From the NCBI GenBank assembly GCA_017428805.1, contig JAFRQC010000148.1, forward strand, positions 1 to 9,415: a DNA stretch of 9,415 nt. Reading direction: 5' to 3'. The DNA is from Prevotella sp. (lineage in GTDB: Bacteria > Bacteroidota > Bacteroidia > Bacteroidales > Bacteroidaceae). Shown piece after piece: positions 1 through 5,475 of this stretch (position 1 is the first letter of the stretch; every line of letters begins with the position of its first letter). A program made the translations under genes and the position numbers. The notes beneath the pieces are model-generated. The model ran no database searches. It saw only the letters and a program-made list of their open reading frames with translations, and was not told where the DNA came from.

Positions 1-2
1 CC

Positions 3-398
3 TCGCTGGAGATGTGCCAGCTGGTGCTTGGCGAGATGGTGAAGTGCCTGGTGCACCTGTTGCGCGAGGGTCAGCCCGTGAAGCTCGACGGCTTCGGCAC
101 GTTCTCTCCGAGCGTGGACGGCCAGGGCAACGGCAAGAACGACATCGAGACGGCTGTGGCCGCTGGTCCCGATGCGATGATCAACGGCATCCGCATCAAC
201 TTCAACCCAGAGAACTCGAAGGGTGAGAAGCTCACCAGCCGCGCGCTGAAGGAAGAGTGCGTGTTCACCTTCGGTTACGTGGTGCAGAGCGAGGTGCGCA
301 CCATCAACGGCAAGAAGAAGCGCTTCCAGAAGAAGACCCCGATCAGCTACGTGCTGGCTCCCGAGGCAGATAATGCAGGAGGCGGTGGTAACGGGTAA
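3..398 (+). CDS. HU-like DNA-binding protein, 3' part
   Basis: The reading frame is open from the window edge, so the start lies upstream; 131 codons plus the stop are visible. The segment QPVKLDGFGTFSPSV matches the HU/IHF signature in which a beta-strand turn precedes the DNA-binding arm. After it comes a longer tail (GIRINFNPENSKGEKLTSRAL, then a Lys/Arg-rich KKKRFQKKTP stretch) and a Gly-rich end (AGGGGNG). This is the layout of the Bacteroidales 'HU-related, histone-like' family (TIGR01201 type), which is longer than the 90-residue classical HU. About 25-45 N-terminal residues are probably missing. It should bind and bend DNA in the nucleoid; a specific target cannot be read here. The next gene is a smalltalk micro-protein, an arrangement I recall as common in Bacteroidales. 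Family assignment is firm; function beyond DNA binding is inference. Confidence 0.88.
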   Translation, partial: SLEMCQLVLGEMVKCLVHLLREGQPVKLDGFGTFSPSVDGQGNGKNDIETAVAAGPDAMINGIRINFNPENSKGEKLTSRALKEECVFTFGYVVQSEVRTINGKKKRFQKKTPISYVLAPEADNAGGGGNG

Positions 399-400
399 TC

Positions 401-446
401 TCTTCCCCTCCTGAGTTAGGAGGGGCTAGGGGTGGTCTGAAGAAGC
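401..446 (+). repeat. REP-like palindromic element, copy 1
   Basis: This copy begins 3 nt after the HU stop. It has a hairpin with an 8-bp stem CCCCTCCT / AGGAGGGG (405-412 and 418-425, loop GAGTT), followed by a tail CTAGGGGTGGTCTGA (426-440). The same hairpin plus tail recurs inverted at 455-500 and 655-697. It may also act as the transcription end of the HU gene, but no T-run follows. Confidence 0.75.
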
Positions 447-454
447 GCATTGCC

Positions 455-500
455 TGAGGCGGTTCAGACCCCCTCTAGCTCCCCCTAACTTAGGGGGAGA
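455..500 (-). repeat. REP-like palindromic element, copy 2 (inverted)
   Basis: This is an inverted copy of the 401-446 element, 8 nt away. It carries the complementary tail (TCAGACCCCCTCTAGCT, 464-480) and a hairpin CCCCCTA / TAGGGGG (481-487 and 491-497). The stem sequence differs from copies 1 and 3 but still pairs, so the changes are compensatory. Copies 1 and 2 can also pair with each other into one large hairpin of about 100 nt, as in REPIN/BIME doublets. Confidence 0.75.
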
Positions 501-520
501 AATAAATACTCAAAGCGCAG

Positions 521-528
521 AAAGGAGG
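521..528 (+). promoter_or_regulatory. Strong Shine-Dalgarno of the smalltalk gene
   Basis: AAAGGAGG lies 6 nt before ATG 535. Such a perfect anti-SD match is uncommon in Bacteroidetes, where most genes here have an A-rich leader instead. It is a main reason to accept the tiny downstream ORF as a real gene. Confidence 0.7.
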
Positions 529-534
529 TAAAGT

Positions 535-651
535 ATGAAGAAGCAAAGGATTGTGGAGCTGGCGGTGAAGGTGATAGTAGCTGCGCTCACGGCATTCTTG
601 ACGGCGATCGGAACGACCAGTTGTTTGGGGTATGGACCGATAGCGATGTAA
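535..651 (+). CDS. Smalltalk family micro-protein
   Basis: This is a 38-residue ORF. It has a basic start (MKKQR), then an amphipathic to hydrophobic helix (residues about 6-26, VELAVKVIVAALTAFLTAIG), a TTSC motif (27-30) and a short tail LGYGPIAM. The pattern of Lys-rich start, single hydrophobic helix with Thr/Ala/Gly and a Cys near the end matches the Bacteroidales 'smalltalk' proteins, typically about 30-40 residues and often found next to HU-like genes. TTSC could be a lipobox, which would make this a minimal lipoprotein, but that is uncertain. It sits between two REP-like copies and before an intrinsic terminator. The family has no established function that I know of. Existence of the gene is supported by its strong SD and family resemblance. 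Confidence 0.75.
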   Translation: MKKQRIVELAVKVIVAALTAFLTAIGTTSCLGYGPIAM

Positions 652-654
652 GGA

Positions 655-697
655 GGCGGATCAGACCACCCCTGGCCCCTCCTACTCAGGAGGGGAA
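655..697 (-). repeat. REP-like palindromic element, copy 3 (inverted)
   Basis: This copy starts right after the smalltalk stop. It has the tail TCAGACCACCCCTGGC (661-676) and the hairpin CCCCTCCT / AGGAGGGG (676-683 and 688-695). Copies 2 and 3 share an additional AGGCGG before the tail. The result is that the micro-gene is bracketed by copies in the same orientation. Confidence 0.72.
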
Positions 698-698
698 A

Positions 699-741
699 GA
701 GGGCTGACAGATGTATATGCTGTCGGCCCTCTTTTCGTTTT
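699..741 (+). terminator. Intrinsic (rho-independent) terminator
   Basis: A 12-bp stem GAGGGCTGACAG / CTGTCGGCCCTC (699-710 and 720-731) contains one U-G wobble and a 9-nt loop. It is followed directly by the T-rich tract TTTTCGTTTT (732-741). It ends the HU/smalltalk transcript and separates it from the receptor gene. Confidence 0.88.
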
Positions 742-774
742 ATCATTATTTTCTGCACATTTTTTTACTTCGCA

Positions 775-805
775 TGTGATAAATAGAAAATTATGTGTAA
801 TTTTG
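775..805 (+). promoter_or_regulatory. Bacteroidetes-type promoter of the first receptor gene
   Basis: The -7 element TAATTTTG (798-805) matches TAnnTTTG. A weak -33 element TGTG (775-778, 3 of 4 matches to TTTG) lies 19 nt upstream. The predicted transcript would start around 811-813, only a few nucleotides before ATG 815. That argues for 815 as the start codon and for a leaderless or nearly leaderless mRNA. Confidence 0.65.
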
Positions 806-814
806 CAGCCGATT

Positions 815-2968
815 ATGTACAAACCGATATTCAATAAGCGCCAGGTGCTCGTGTTCCGGCAGTTCGGGAACAAGGGTTACTCGCTGTTCAGTTGTCTGGG
901 CAGGGAGGTGGTGTGCAGCGTGCTCTCCGTGGCGACGCTGACATACGCCTCAGCCGAGAGCGTCAGCACGGATCCCGTGGTGACGGACTCTACTGCGACG
1001 ACAACGGCCCGCGAGATGATGCTCGAGGAGGTCAGCGTGACCGGATCGAGGGCGCCCCTGACGAAGAGTCAGGCTGCGAAAATGGTAACTGTACTGGACC
1101 GCCAGGCTATTGCGCAGGCGCCAGTACAAAGTATCAACGACTTACTGAAATACGCCATCGGCGTGGATGTGAGGCAACGGGGACCCATCGGTGCCCAGAC
1201 GGACATCTCCATCCGTGGCGGTACCTCGGAACAGATCATCCTGCTGCTCAACGGCATCAACATCTGTGACCCGCAGACGGGCCACAATGCGATGGATCTG
1301 CCTGTGGACCTTAATGACATCGTAAGGATAGAAGTGATTGAGGGTCCGGCGGGAAGGATCTACGGCACATCGTCGCTCGTGGGGGCGATTAATGTGGTGA
1401 CAAAGAGAAGGAGAGAAGGAGTAAGGAGGGAAGGAGAGAAGGAGATTACACTGCATACGGAAGGTGGGTCATACGGATATGGACAGGTGGGAATGAGGTA
1501 TTCTACTGACTCCTCCTCTCCTTACTCCTTCTCTCCTGTTACTACCCTCTCCGCCAACTATAGCCGATGCGACGGATGGAGCCGGGCGAAAGACGGAGGA
1601 CTGAATACGGACTTCAGCGGAGGGAAAGCGTTCTATCAGGGACAGTACGAGGGCAGAACCCTACAGTTGCACTGGCACGCGGGAATGGCTGTCAAAGGCT
1701 GGGGATCGAGCACCTTCTGGGCCTCGCCGAAATGGCAGGCGGATAACCAGTACGAACACACCACGAAAATCTATACGGCCCTGCAGGGCGAGACCAAATG
1801 GGGACAGCTTCATATAGCCCCCAGCATCTACTGGAACCAGAACCAAGATCGTTATGAGGGGTATCGCGGACAGCCGGAGAAGATGAAGTTCAATTATAAC
1901 CGCACAAACGTCTGTGGGGTCAGCCTTAGCGGATATTTCGATTGGAGTCAGGAGTCAGGAGACAAGGAGAAGGAGAGAAGGAGTAAGGAGAGAAGGAGTA
2001 AGGAGGCAGGAATCAGGATGAGGACGGCGTTTGGGGCTGAGGTGAGAAACGAGGATCTGGTCAGCGGAAACTTAGGGGAGCCATTGAAGAAGCCGATACA
2101 TATCTGTGGCACAGACCGTGACTATACACTCGGCCTGAACCGCACGAACATCAGTGCCTATGTGGAGCAGAACCTGTTGCTGAAGAACCTGACGGTGTCG
2201 GCAGGTTTCGTGGCGACCAGGAACACGTGGAGCGATATGAATCTGAGGGTCTATCCTGGTGTGGACGTGAGTTACCGTCCCCACCCTAACTGGAAGCTCC
2301 ACGCCAGTTACAACACCTCGCTAAGGATGCCGTCGTTTACGGAGATGTACTACAAGGTGCAGGGCTACAGTGCCGACCCTCATCTGAAGCCCGAGGAGAT
2401 GCAAGCCGTCGAGCTGGGCATCAATGGTCAATGTTCAATATTCAATATTCAATGTACCCTCTGGCACCACCACGGCACCAATATGATCGACTGGATTATG
2501 GACACCAAGCAGGGTGAGGAGGCCGTCTGGCAGAGCGTGAACCACACCACCATCAACAGCTATGGCATAGAAGCGGCCATACAATTATCCATTTTCCATC
2601 TTCCATTATCCATTAGTTACGGTTACATCAACCAGGATAAGGAACAGGAAGAGGGAATCGTGTCGCAGTATGCGCTTGAGTACCTTCGGCATAAGCTGGT
2701 GGCCAGTGCCAGGGTGCCCTTAATTGCGCAGCTGACACTCGGTCTGGACTGCCGCTGGCAGGATCGCGTAGGGTCTTATACAGACTTCGATGGAAAGGTC
2801 TGCGACTATGAGCCGTATGTCATCGTCGATGCCCGTCTGACTTGGCAACAGCCCAAGTGGAAGGTGTATGTAGAGTCGAATAATCTCTTCGACACGCGGT
2901 ACCGTGACTATGGACTCGTGGAACAGCCCGGACGGTGGCTGATAGCGGGGTTCGGACTAAAGATTTGA
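815..2968 (+). CDS. TonB-dependent outer-membrane receptor
   Basis: This is a 717-residue outer-membrane active transporter of the CirA/BtuB class. A GTG at 776 lies in frame, but the promoter overlaps that extension, so ATG 815 is preferred. The N-terminus (KRQVLVFRQFGNKGYSLFSC, then a hydrophobic stretch to YASA, about residues 8-47) is a Bacteroidales extended signal peptide. The TonB box is LEEVSVTG (about 70-77). The plug runs to about residue 187 and includes DISIRGG, LLLNGI and IRIEVIEGP-like segments (here VRIEVIEGP) and GAINVVTK. The beta-barrel follows, ending in GRWLIAGFGLKI. Plug features resemble BtuB, and it sits directly upstream of a cobalamin-regulated operon, so a corrinoid substrate is possible. 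However, it has its own non-riboswitch promoter, so another ligand is equally open. Several short tandem arrays encode its turns (1408-1446, 1510-1537, 1944-2010, 2421-2455, 2588-2615), all without breaking the frame. Confidence 0.9.
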   Translation: MYKPIFNKRQVLVFRQFGNKGYSLFSCLGREVVCSVLSVATLTYASAESVSTDPVVTDSTATTTAREMMLEEVSVTGSRAPLTKSQAAKMVTVLDRQAIAQAPVQSINDLLKYAIGVDVRQRGPIGAQTDISIRGGTSEQIILLLNGINICDPQTGHNAMDLPVDLNDIVRIEVIEGPAGRIYGTSSLVGAINVVTKRRREGVRREGEKEITLHTEGGSYGYGQVGMRYSTDSSSPYSFSPVTTLSANYSRCDGWSRAKDGGLNTDFSGGKAFYQGQYEGRTLQLHWHAGMAVKGWGSSTFWASPKWQADNQYEHTTKIYTALQGETKWGQLHIAPSIYWNQNQDRYEGYRGQPEKMKFNYNRTNVCGVSLSGYFDWSQESGDKEKERRSKERRSKEAGIRMRTAFGAEVRNEDLVSGNLGEPLKKPIHICGTDRDYTLGLNRTNISAYVEQNLLLKNLTVSAGFVATRNTWSDMNLRVYPGVDVSYRPHPNWKLHASYNTSLRMPSFTEMYYKVQGYSADPHLKPEEMQAVELGINGQCSIFNIQCTLWHHHGTNMIDWIMDTKQGEEAVWQSVNHTTINSYGIEAAIQLSIFHLPLSISYGYINQDKEQEEGIVSQYALEYLRHKLVASARVPLIAQLTLGLDCRWQDRVGSYTDFDGKVCDYEPYVIVDARLTWQQPKWKVYVESNNLFDTRYRDYGLVEQPGRWLIAGFGLKI
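1408..1537 (+). repeat. Inverted pair of AGGAGA-type arrays in the receptor gene
   Basis: The left arm 1408-1446 is a purine array of 7-8-nt units (AAGGAGAG, AAGGAGT, AAGGAGGG and so on). The right arm within 1510-1537 is its complement. A 20-bp stretch AGGAGAGAAGGAGTAAGGAG at 1409-1428 is the exact reverse complement of 1518-1537. The left arm encodes RREGVRREGEKE at the plug-barrel junction. The right arm encodes DSSSPYSFSP in the next strand turn. Confidence 0.85.
1944..2010 (+). repeat. GGAGTCA / AGGAGTA array, second site in the receptor gene
   Basis: It starts with two perfect GGAGTCA heptamers (1944-1957) and drifts into AGGAGAGAAGGAGTA units. The 20-mer AGGAGAGAAGGAGTAAGGAG occurs twice here, overlapping (1971-1990 and 1986-2005), giving a 15-nt period read as KERRS KERRS. 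The same 20-mer occurs at 1409-1428 and inverted at 1518-1537. The encoded highly charged segment lies between two predicted barrel strands. Confidence 0.88.
2421..2455 (+). repeat. Five TCAATNN heptamers in coding sequence
   Basis: The units are TCAATGG, TCAATGT, TCAATAT, TCAATAT and TCAATGT, exactly 7 nt each. They encode part of NGQCSIFNIQCT, a strand-turn-strand segment of the barrel. A pure TCAATAT array has no stop in any frame. Confidence 0.85.
2588..2615 (+). repeat. Four TCCATTA heptamers in coding sequence
   Basis: The units are TCCATTT, TCCATCT, TCCATTA and TCCATTA. They encode LSIFHLPLSI between two barrel strands (GIEAAIQ before, SYGYIN after). They are frame-neutral and stop-free in this orientation. 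Confidence 0.85.
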
Positions 2969-2981
2969 GTTTAAAACGACA

Positions 2982-3048
2982 ACGAATTACACGAATTAAA
3001 CGAATTGGCTGCGCATAAATAAATTCGTGAAATTCGTGAAATTCGTGG
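2982..3048. repeat. Inverted pair of 9-nt ACGAATTNN arrays, intergenic
   Basis: The left arm has three 9-nt units (ACGAATTAC, ACGAATTAA, ACGAATTGG; 2982-3008). The right arm has three complementary units (AATTCGTGA twice, AATTCGTGG; 3022-3048), with 13 nt between. The transcript could form a long A/U-rich hairpin starting 13 nt after the receptor stop. No T-run follows, so it is not a canonical terminator, though it could shield the 3' end. Confidence 0.8.
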
Positions 3049-3085
3049 TCTAAATTACTTGAGATACTTGAATTTTTAAATTTTT

Positions 3086-3117
3086 TTTGGTGTTTCGCTT
3101 ACTTATTATTACCTTTG
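3086..3117 (+). promoter_or_regulatory. Bacteroidetes-type promoter of the cobalamin operon
   Basis: TTTG (3086-3089) and TACCTTTG (3110-3117, TAnnTTTG) are separated by 20 nt, a textbook Bacteroidetes primary-sigma promoter. Transcription should begin about 3123-3126, right at the 5' strand of riboswitch helix P1. Confidence 0.82.
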
Positions 3118-3125
3118 TGCCCGAA

Positions 3126-3278
3126 ATCGGTTCACCCTTTGGGTGATGAAAAGGGAATCGGGTGAGAATCCCGGACAGTCCCGCTGCTGTAAGCCGTCCT
3201 TATCGGAGCAGACACGAAGTCACTGAGATTATCGGGAAGACGTCTGCTGCCAGACGGTAAGTCAGAAGACCTGCCGAT
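3126..3278 (+). ncRNA. Cobalamin (AdoCbl-type) riboswitch
   Basis: The conserved blocks are present in order. P1 is ATCGG / CCGAT (3126-3130 and 3274-3278). The core AAAGGGAATCGGGTGAGAAT starts at 3150, then CCCGCTGCTGTAAG (3180-3193), the B12 box AGTCACTGAGATTATCGGGA (3218-3237) and the closing GTCAGAAGACCTGCC (3261-3275). These match the Rfam cobalamin riboswitch consensus (RF00174). In Gram-negatives this RNA binds cobalamin and usually represses translation or elongation of B12 transport genes. The downstream gene is a BtuB-like receptor, as expected. Whether it prefers adenosyl- or methyl/aquo-cobalamin cannot be decided by eye. Confidence 0.95.
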
Positions 3279-3296
3279 GACAACGGTGCCGTCTAT

Positions 3297-3316
3297 CAAT
3301 CTCTGGGGTTAGATTG
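3297..3316 (+). promoter_or_regulatory. Expression-platform hairpin of the riboswitch
   Basis: CAATCT (3297-3302) pairs with AGATTG (3311-3316) around the loop CTGGGGTT. It lies just after the aptamer and just before the first possible start codon, the place of the kissing-loop hairpin (L13) that hides the initiation region in cobalamin riboswitches. CCGTCT (3290-3295) could alternatively pair with AGACGG (3252-3257), a plausible switch. No T-run is present, so translational control is more likely. Confidence 0.6.
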
Positions 3317-3321
3317 AGAAG

Positions 3322-5475
3322 GTGAAAGAGTGGAAAGGTGAAAAGGTGAAAAAGTATTTGAGAGGAGTCTGGAGTCAAGAGACTGGAGTCTGTAGAATGC
3401 TTTGGTGGCAGAGGATTCTGCCGCTTATATCCGTTTTTTCACTTTTTCACCCTTTCACCTTTGCCCAAGGCAAGTTGGACTCCGTACAACATGTGCGGGA
3501 GATTGTGGTGGTATCGAAACCAGCCATGCGGGAGGTGGTGCCAAGTCAGAAACTGAACGGCGAACTGCTGGAACGGCTTAACTCCCATACCGTGGCCGAT
3601 GCCCTGCGCTATTTCTCTGGCATCCAGCTGAAGGACTATGGCGGCGTGGGGGGCATCAAGACGGTGAATATCCGTTCGATGGGTACCCATCACCTCGGCA
3701 TCAGTTACGACGGTGTGGCACTGGGCAATGCCCAAAACGGACAAATAGACCTCGGACAGTTCTCACTTGACAACGTGGAGGAGATCACGCTCTATAATGG
3801 TCAGAAGAGTGCCATCTTCCAGCCTGCCTCAGACTTCGGCAATGCGGGGTCGGTGTATATCAGGACGAGAGAGCCCGAGTTTTCGAGGAGTCAGGAGTCA
3901 GGAGTCAGGAGTGAGAATACTCATTTGCGGTTCAGGGCGCAGTATGGGAGTAGTGATATGTTCAGGTTGTCGGCATTGTGGGAGCAGAGACTGTCTGAGA
4001 CGGTCAGTAGCAGCGTGAGTGCCGGATTCCTGACGGCTAGCGGAAAGTATAAGTTCCACTATGAGCGTCGCTATCCGGACGGAACGACGGCCTGGGACAC
4101 GACGGCTGTCCGTCAGAATGGCGACATCCACGCTGAGCGTATCGAGGCAAACCTCTATGGCCGTCTGTGGCAGGGCAGTTGGCAGATAAAGGGTTATCTT
4201 TATTACTCCGCCCGAGGCATCCCTGGGGCCATCGTGAATAATGTGTGGAAACGAGGGGAACGGCAGCAGGATCTGAACACGTTCTTCCAGGCGGCCTACG
4301 ACAAGAGCATCGGCGATAAGTTTGCCACCCGTTGGTTAGCGAAGTATGCCTATTACAACACCCACTACGTGAATCGTGACTCGACGCAGCTGCCCGTCGA
4401 CAACCGCTATAAACAGCAGGAGTTCTACTTCTCCACAGCCAATGTGCTCGAACTGTTGCCAAACTGGAGTGCCTCGCTGAGTTATGACTTCAAGTGGAAC
4501 AAACTCAATGCCGACATCTGGAACTTTGCTTATCCGACACGCATCTCAAATCTCGTGAGCTTAGCCACAGCCATCGACTACAAGCACCTGAAGGCGCAGG
4601 GGTCGGTGCTGGCGACGTTTATCAATGACTGGACGAATCGGAGAGGAGACAAGGAGACAGGGAGACAAGGAGTCCAAGACAATACTTCAAGCTTGAATTC
4701 TTCGAAATCCTTGAATACCCTGACGCCGGCCTTTTTTGTGAACGTCTATCCCTTCCGAGGCACGTTCTTCTCATTGCGGGCCTACGTGAAGCAGAGTTTC
4801 CGGATGCCGACGTTCAATGACCTCTATTATACCGATATGGGCAATGCGAACCTGGTGCCAGAACGAGCCACACAATACGATGTGGGCTTCGCGCTGAACA
4901 AGCACTTCACTCGCGGCATCGTCCGTCACGCTGAGATGCACTTCGACGCCTATTATAATACGGTACACGATAAGATTGTGGCCTATCCCAAGGGTCAGCA
5001 GTTCCGCTGGACGATGCTCAACCTGGGCAAGGTGCATATCAAGGGTATCGACGTGGAGGCAGAGGCAGACTTCCAGATCGGTAAGGATCTTGTAGCGACG
5101 GCCCGTGCCCAATACACCTATCAGGATGCCCGTGACGTGACGGATCCTGCCGACAGCTATTACAACGACCAGATACCCTATATCCCCTGGCACTCCGGCT
5201 CGGCCATCCTCGGACTGAAGTATAAGGGCTGGGATCTGAACTACTCGTTCATCTATGCCGGTGAGCGCTACGACGAACAGGAGAATATCCTCTATAACCA
5301 CATGGAGCCTTGGTACACCAGCGACCTGTCGCTGCGATATCAGTTCATAGTTCATAATTCAAAGTTCATAGTTCAGGCAGAGGTGAATAACCTCTTGAAT
5401 CAGGACTATGAGGTCATCGTGAATTACCCTATGCCTGGCATTAACTATGCTCTCTCTTTAACAGTTGAAATATGA
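3322..5475 (+). CDS. btuB: BtuB-like TonB-dependent cobalamin receptor
   Basis: This receptor moves corrinoids across the outer membrane using TonB energy. The start is uncertain. GTG 3322 gives 717 residues, GTG 3346 gives 709, and ATG 3397 gives 692 with the cleanest signal peptide (MLWWQRILPLISVFSLFHPF, cleaved near TFA-QG). The TonB box is VREIVVVSK (58-66 from GTG 3322). The plug runs to about residue 182 with TVNIRSMGTHHLGISYDGV and VEEITLYNG. The barrel ends in YALSLTVEI. It is directly preceded by a cobalamin riboswitch and overlaps btuG by 4 nt, the B. thetaiotaomicron-type BtuB-BtuG pairing, in which both form one complex. Short arrays lie in its signal region (3334-3462), plug-barrel junction (3887-3914), an inter-strand loop (4645-4675) and its last turn (5342-5376). 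The family call is firm; cobalamin specificity rests on the riboswitch and on btuG. Confidence 0.92.
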   Translation: MKEWKGEKVKKYLRGVWSQETGVCRMLWWQRILPLISVFSLFHPFTFAQGKLDSVQHVREIVVVSKPAMREVVPSQKLNGELLERLNSHTVADALRYFSGIQLKDYGGVGGIKTVNIRSMGTHHLGISYDGVALGNAQNGQIDLGQFSLDNVEEITLYNGQKSAIFQPASDFGNAGSVYIRTREPEFSRSQESGVRSENTHLRFRAQYGSSDMFRLSALWEQRLSETVSSSVSAGFLTASGKYKFHYERRYPDGTTAWDTTAVRQNGDIHAERIEANLYGRLWQGSWQIKGYLYYSARGIPGAIVNNVWKRGERQQDLNTFFQAAYDKSIGDKFATRWLAKYAYYNTHYVNRDSTQLPVDNRYKQQEFYFSTANVLELLPNWSASLSYDFKWNKLNADIWNFAYPTRISNLVSLATAIDYKHLKAQGSVLATFINDWTNRRGDKETGRQGVQDNTSSLNSSKSLNTLTPAFFVNVYPFRGTFFSLRAYVKQSFRMPTFNDLYYTDMGNANLVPERATQYDVGFALNKHFTRGIVRHAEMHFDAYYNTVHDKIVAYPKGQQFRWTMLNLGKVHIKGIDVEAEADFQIGKDLVATARAQYTYQDARDVTDPADSYYNDQIPYIPWHSGSAILGLKYKGWDLNYSFIYAGERYDEQENILYNHMEPWYTSDLSLRYQFIVHNSKFIVQAEVNNLLNQDYEVIVNYPMPGINYALSLTVEI
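3334..3462 (+). repeat. Inverted pair of AGGTGAAA arrays over the btuB start
   Basis: The left arm 3334-3355 (octamers AGGTGAAA) and the right arm 3441-3462 are reverse complements in 21 of 22 positions, 85 nt apart. The left arm overlaps the candidate GTG starts. The right arm encodes SLFHPFTF, the hydrophobic core and end of the signal peptide. Pairing would put the start region into a hairpin immediately after the riboswitch. Confidence 0.85.
3364..3391 (+). repeat. Four GGAGTCT-type heptamers before btuB ATG 3397
   Basis: The units are GGAGTCT, GGAGTCA, AGAGACT and GGAGTCT. They lie between the two arms of the 3334-3462 pair, just upstream of ATG 3397. If translated they read GVWSQETGVC, close to the peptides encoded by the same array type elsewhere in the window. 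If ATG 3397 is the true start, this array belongs to the leader. Confidence 0.8.
3887..3914 (+). repeat. Four GGAGTCA heptamers at the btuB plug-barrel junction
   Basis: There are three perfect GGAGTCA units and one GGAGTGA. They encode SRSQESGVRSE after the last plug strand (GSVYIRTREPEF) and before the first barrel strand (HLRFRAQYGS). The first receptor has a purine array at the equivalent place (1408-1446). Confidence 0.9.
4645..4675 (+). repeat. GGAGACA array in a btuB loop
   Basis: One 7-nt and three 8-nt units (GGAGACA, AGGAGACA, GGGAGACA, AGGAGTCC) encode RGDKETGRQGVQ. A TTCAAG/CTTGAA palindrome (4686-4697) follows and encodes part of SSLNSSKSLNTL. The whole low-complexity stretch separates two predicted barrel strands. 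Confidence 0.75.
5342..5376 (+). repeat. Five AGTTCAT heptamers near the btuB 3' end
   Basis: The units are AGTTCAT, AGTTCAT, AATTCAA, AGTTCAT and AGTTCAG. They encode QFIVHNSKFIVQ in the turn before the conserved EVNNLLNQDYE segment. A pure array would include the codon TAG after TCA; the divergent middle unit turns it into AAG, keeping the frame open. Confidence 0.88.

Noticed and set aside
401..741. Insertion sequence remnant
   Set aside because: No transposase fragment and no target-site duplication; only short palindromic copies are seen.
776..814. N-terminal extension of the first receptor from GTG 776
   Set aside because: The promoter -7 element TAATTTTG lies inside it, and ATG 815 begins a normal Bacteroidales signal sequence.
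1944..2010. CRISPR-like array
   Set aside because: The units are 7-15 nt without spacers of constant length, and the region is an open reading frame.
2969..3060. Classical intrinsic terminator after the first receptor
   Set aside because: The inverted 9-nt arrays are A/T-rich and lack a following T tract, so they are recorded as repeats instead.
3281..3316. Intrinsic terminator in the riboswitch expression platform
   Set aside because: A hairpin exists but no T-run follows, so transcription termination is not supported; translational control is the better reading.
4771..5355. Long minus-strand ORF opposite btuB (194 codons)
   Set aside because: It is a shadow of the receptor frame: no family resemblance, no promoter or leader, and it is explained by codon bias on the + strand.
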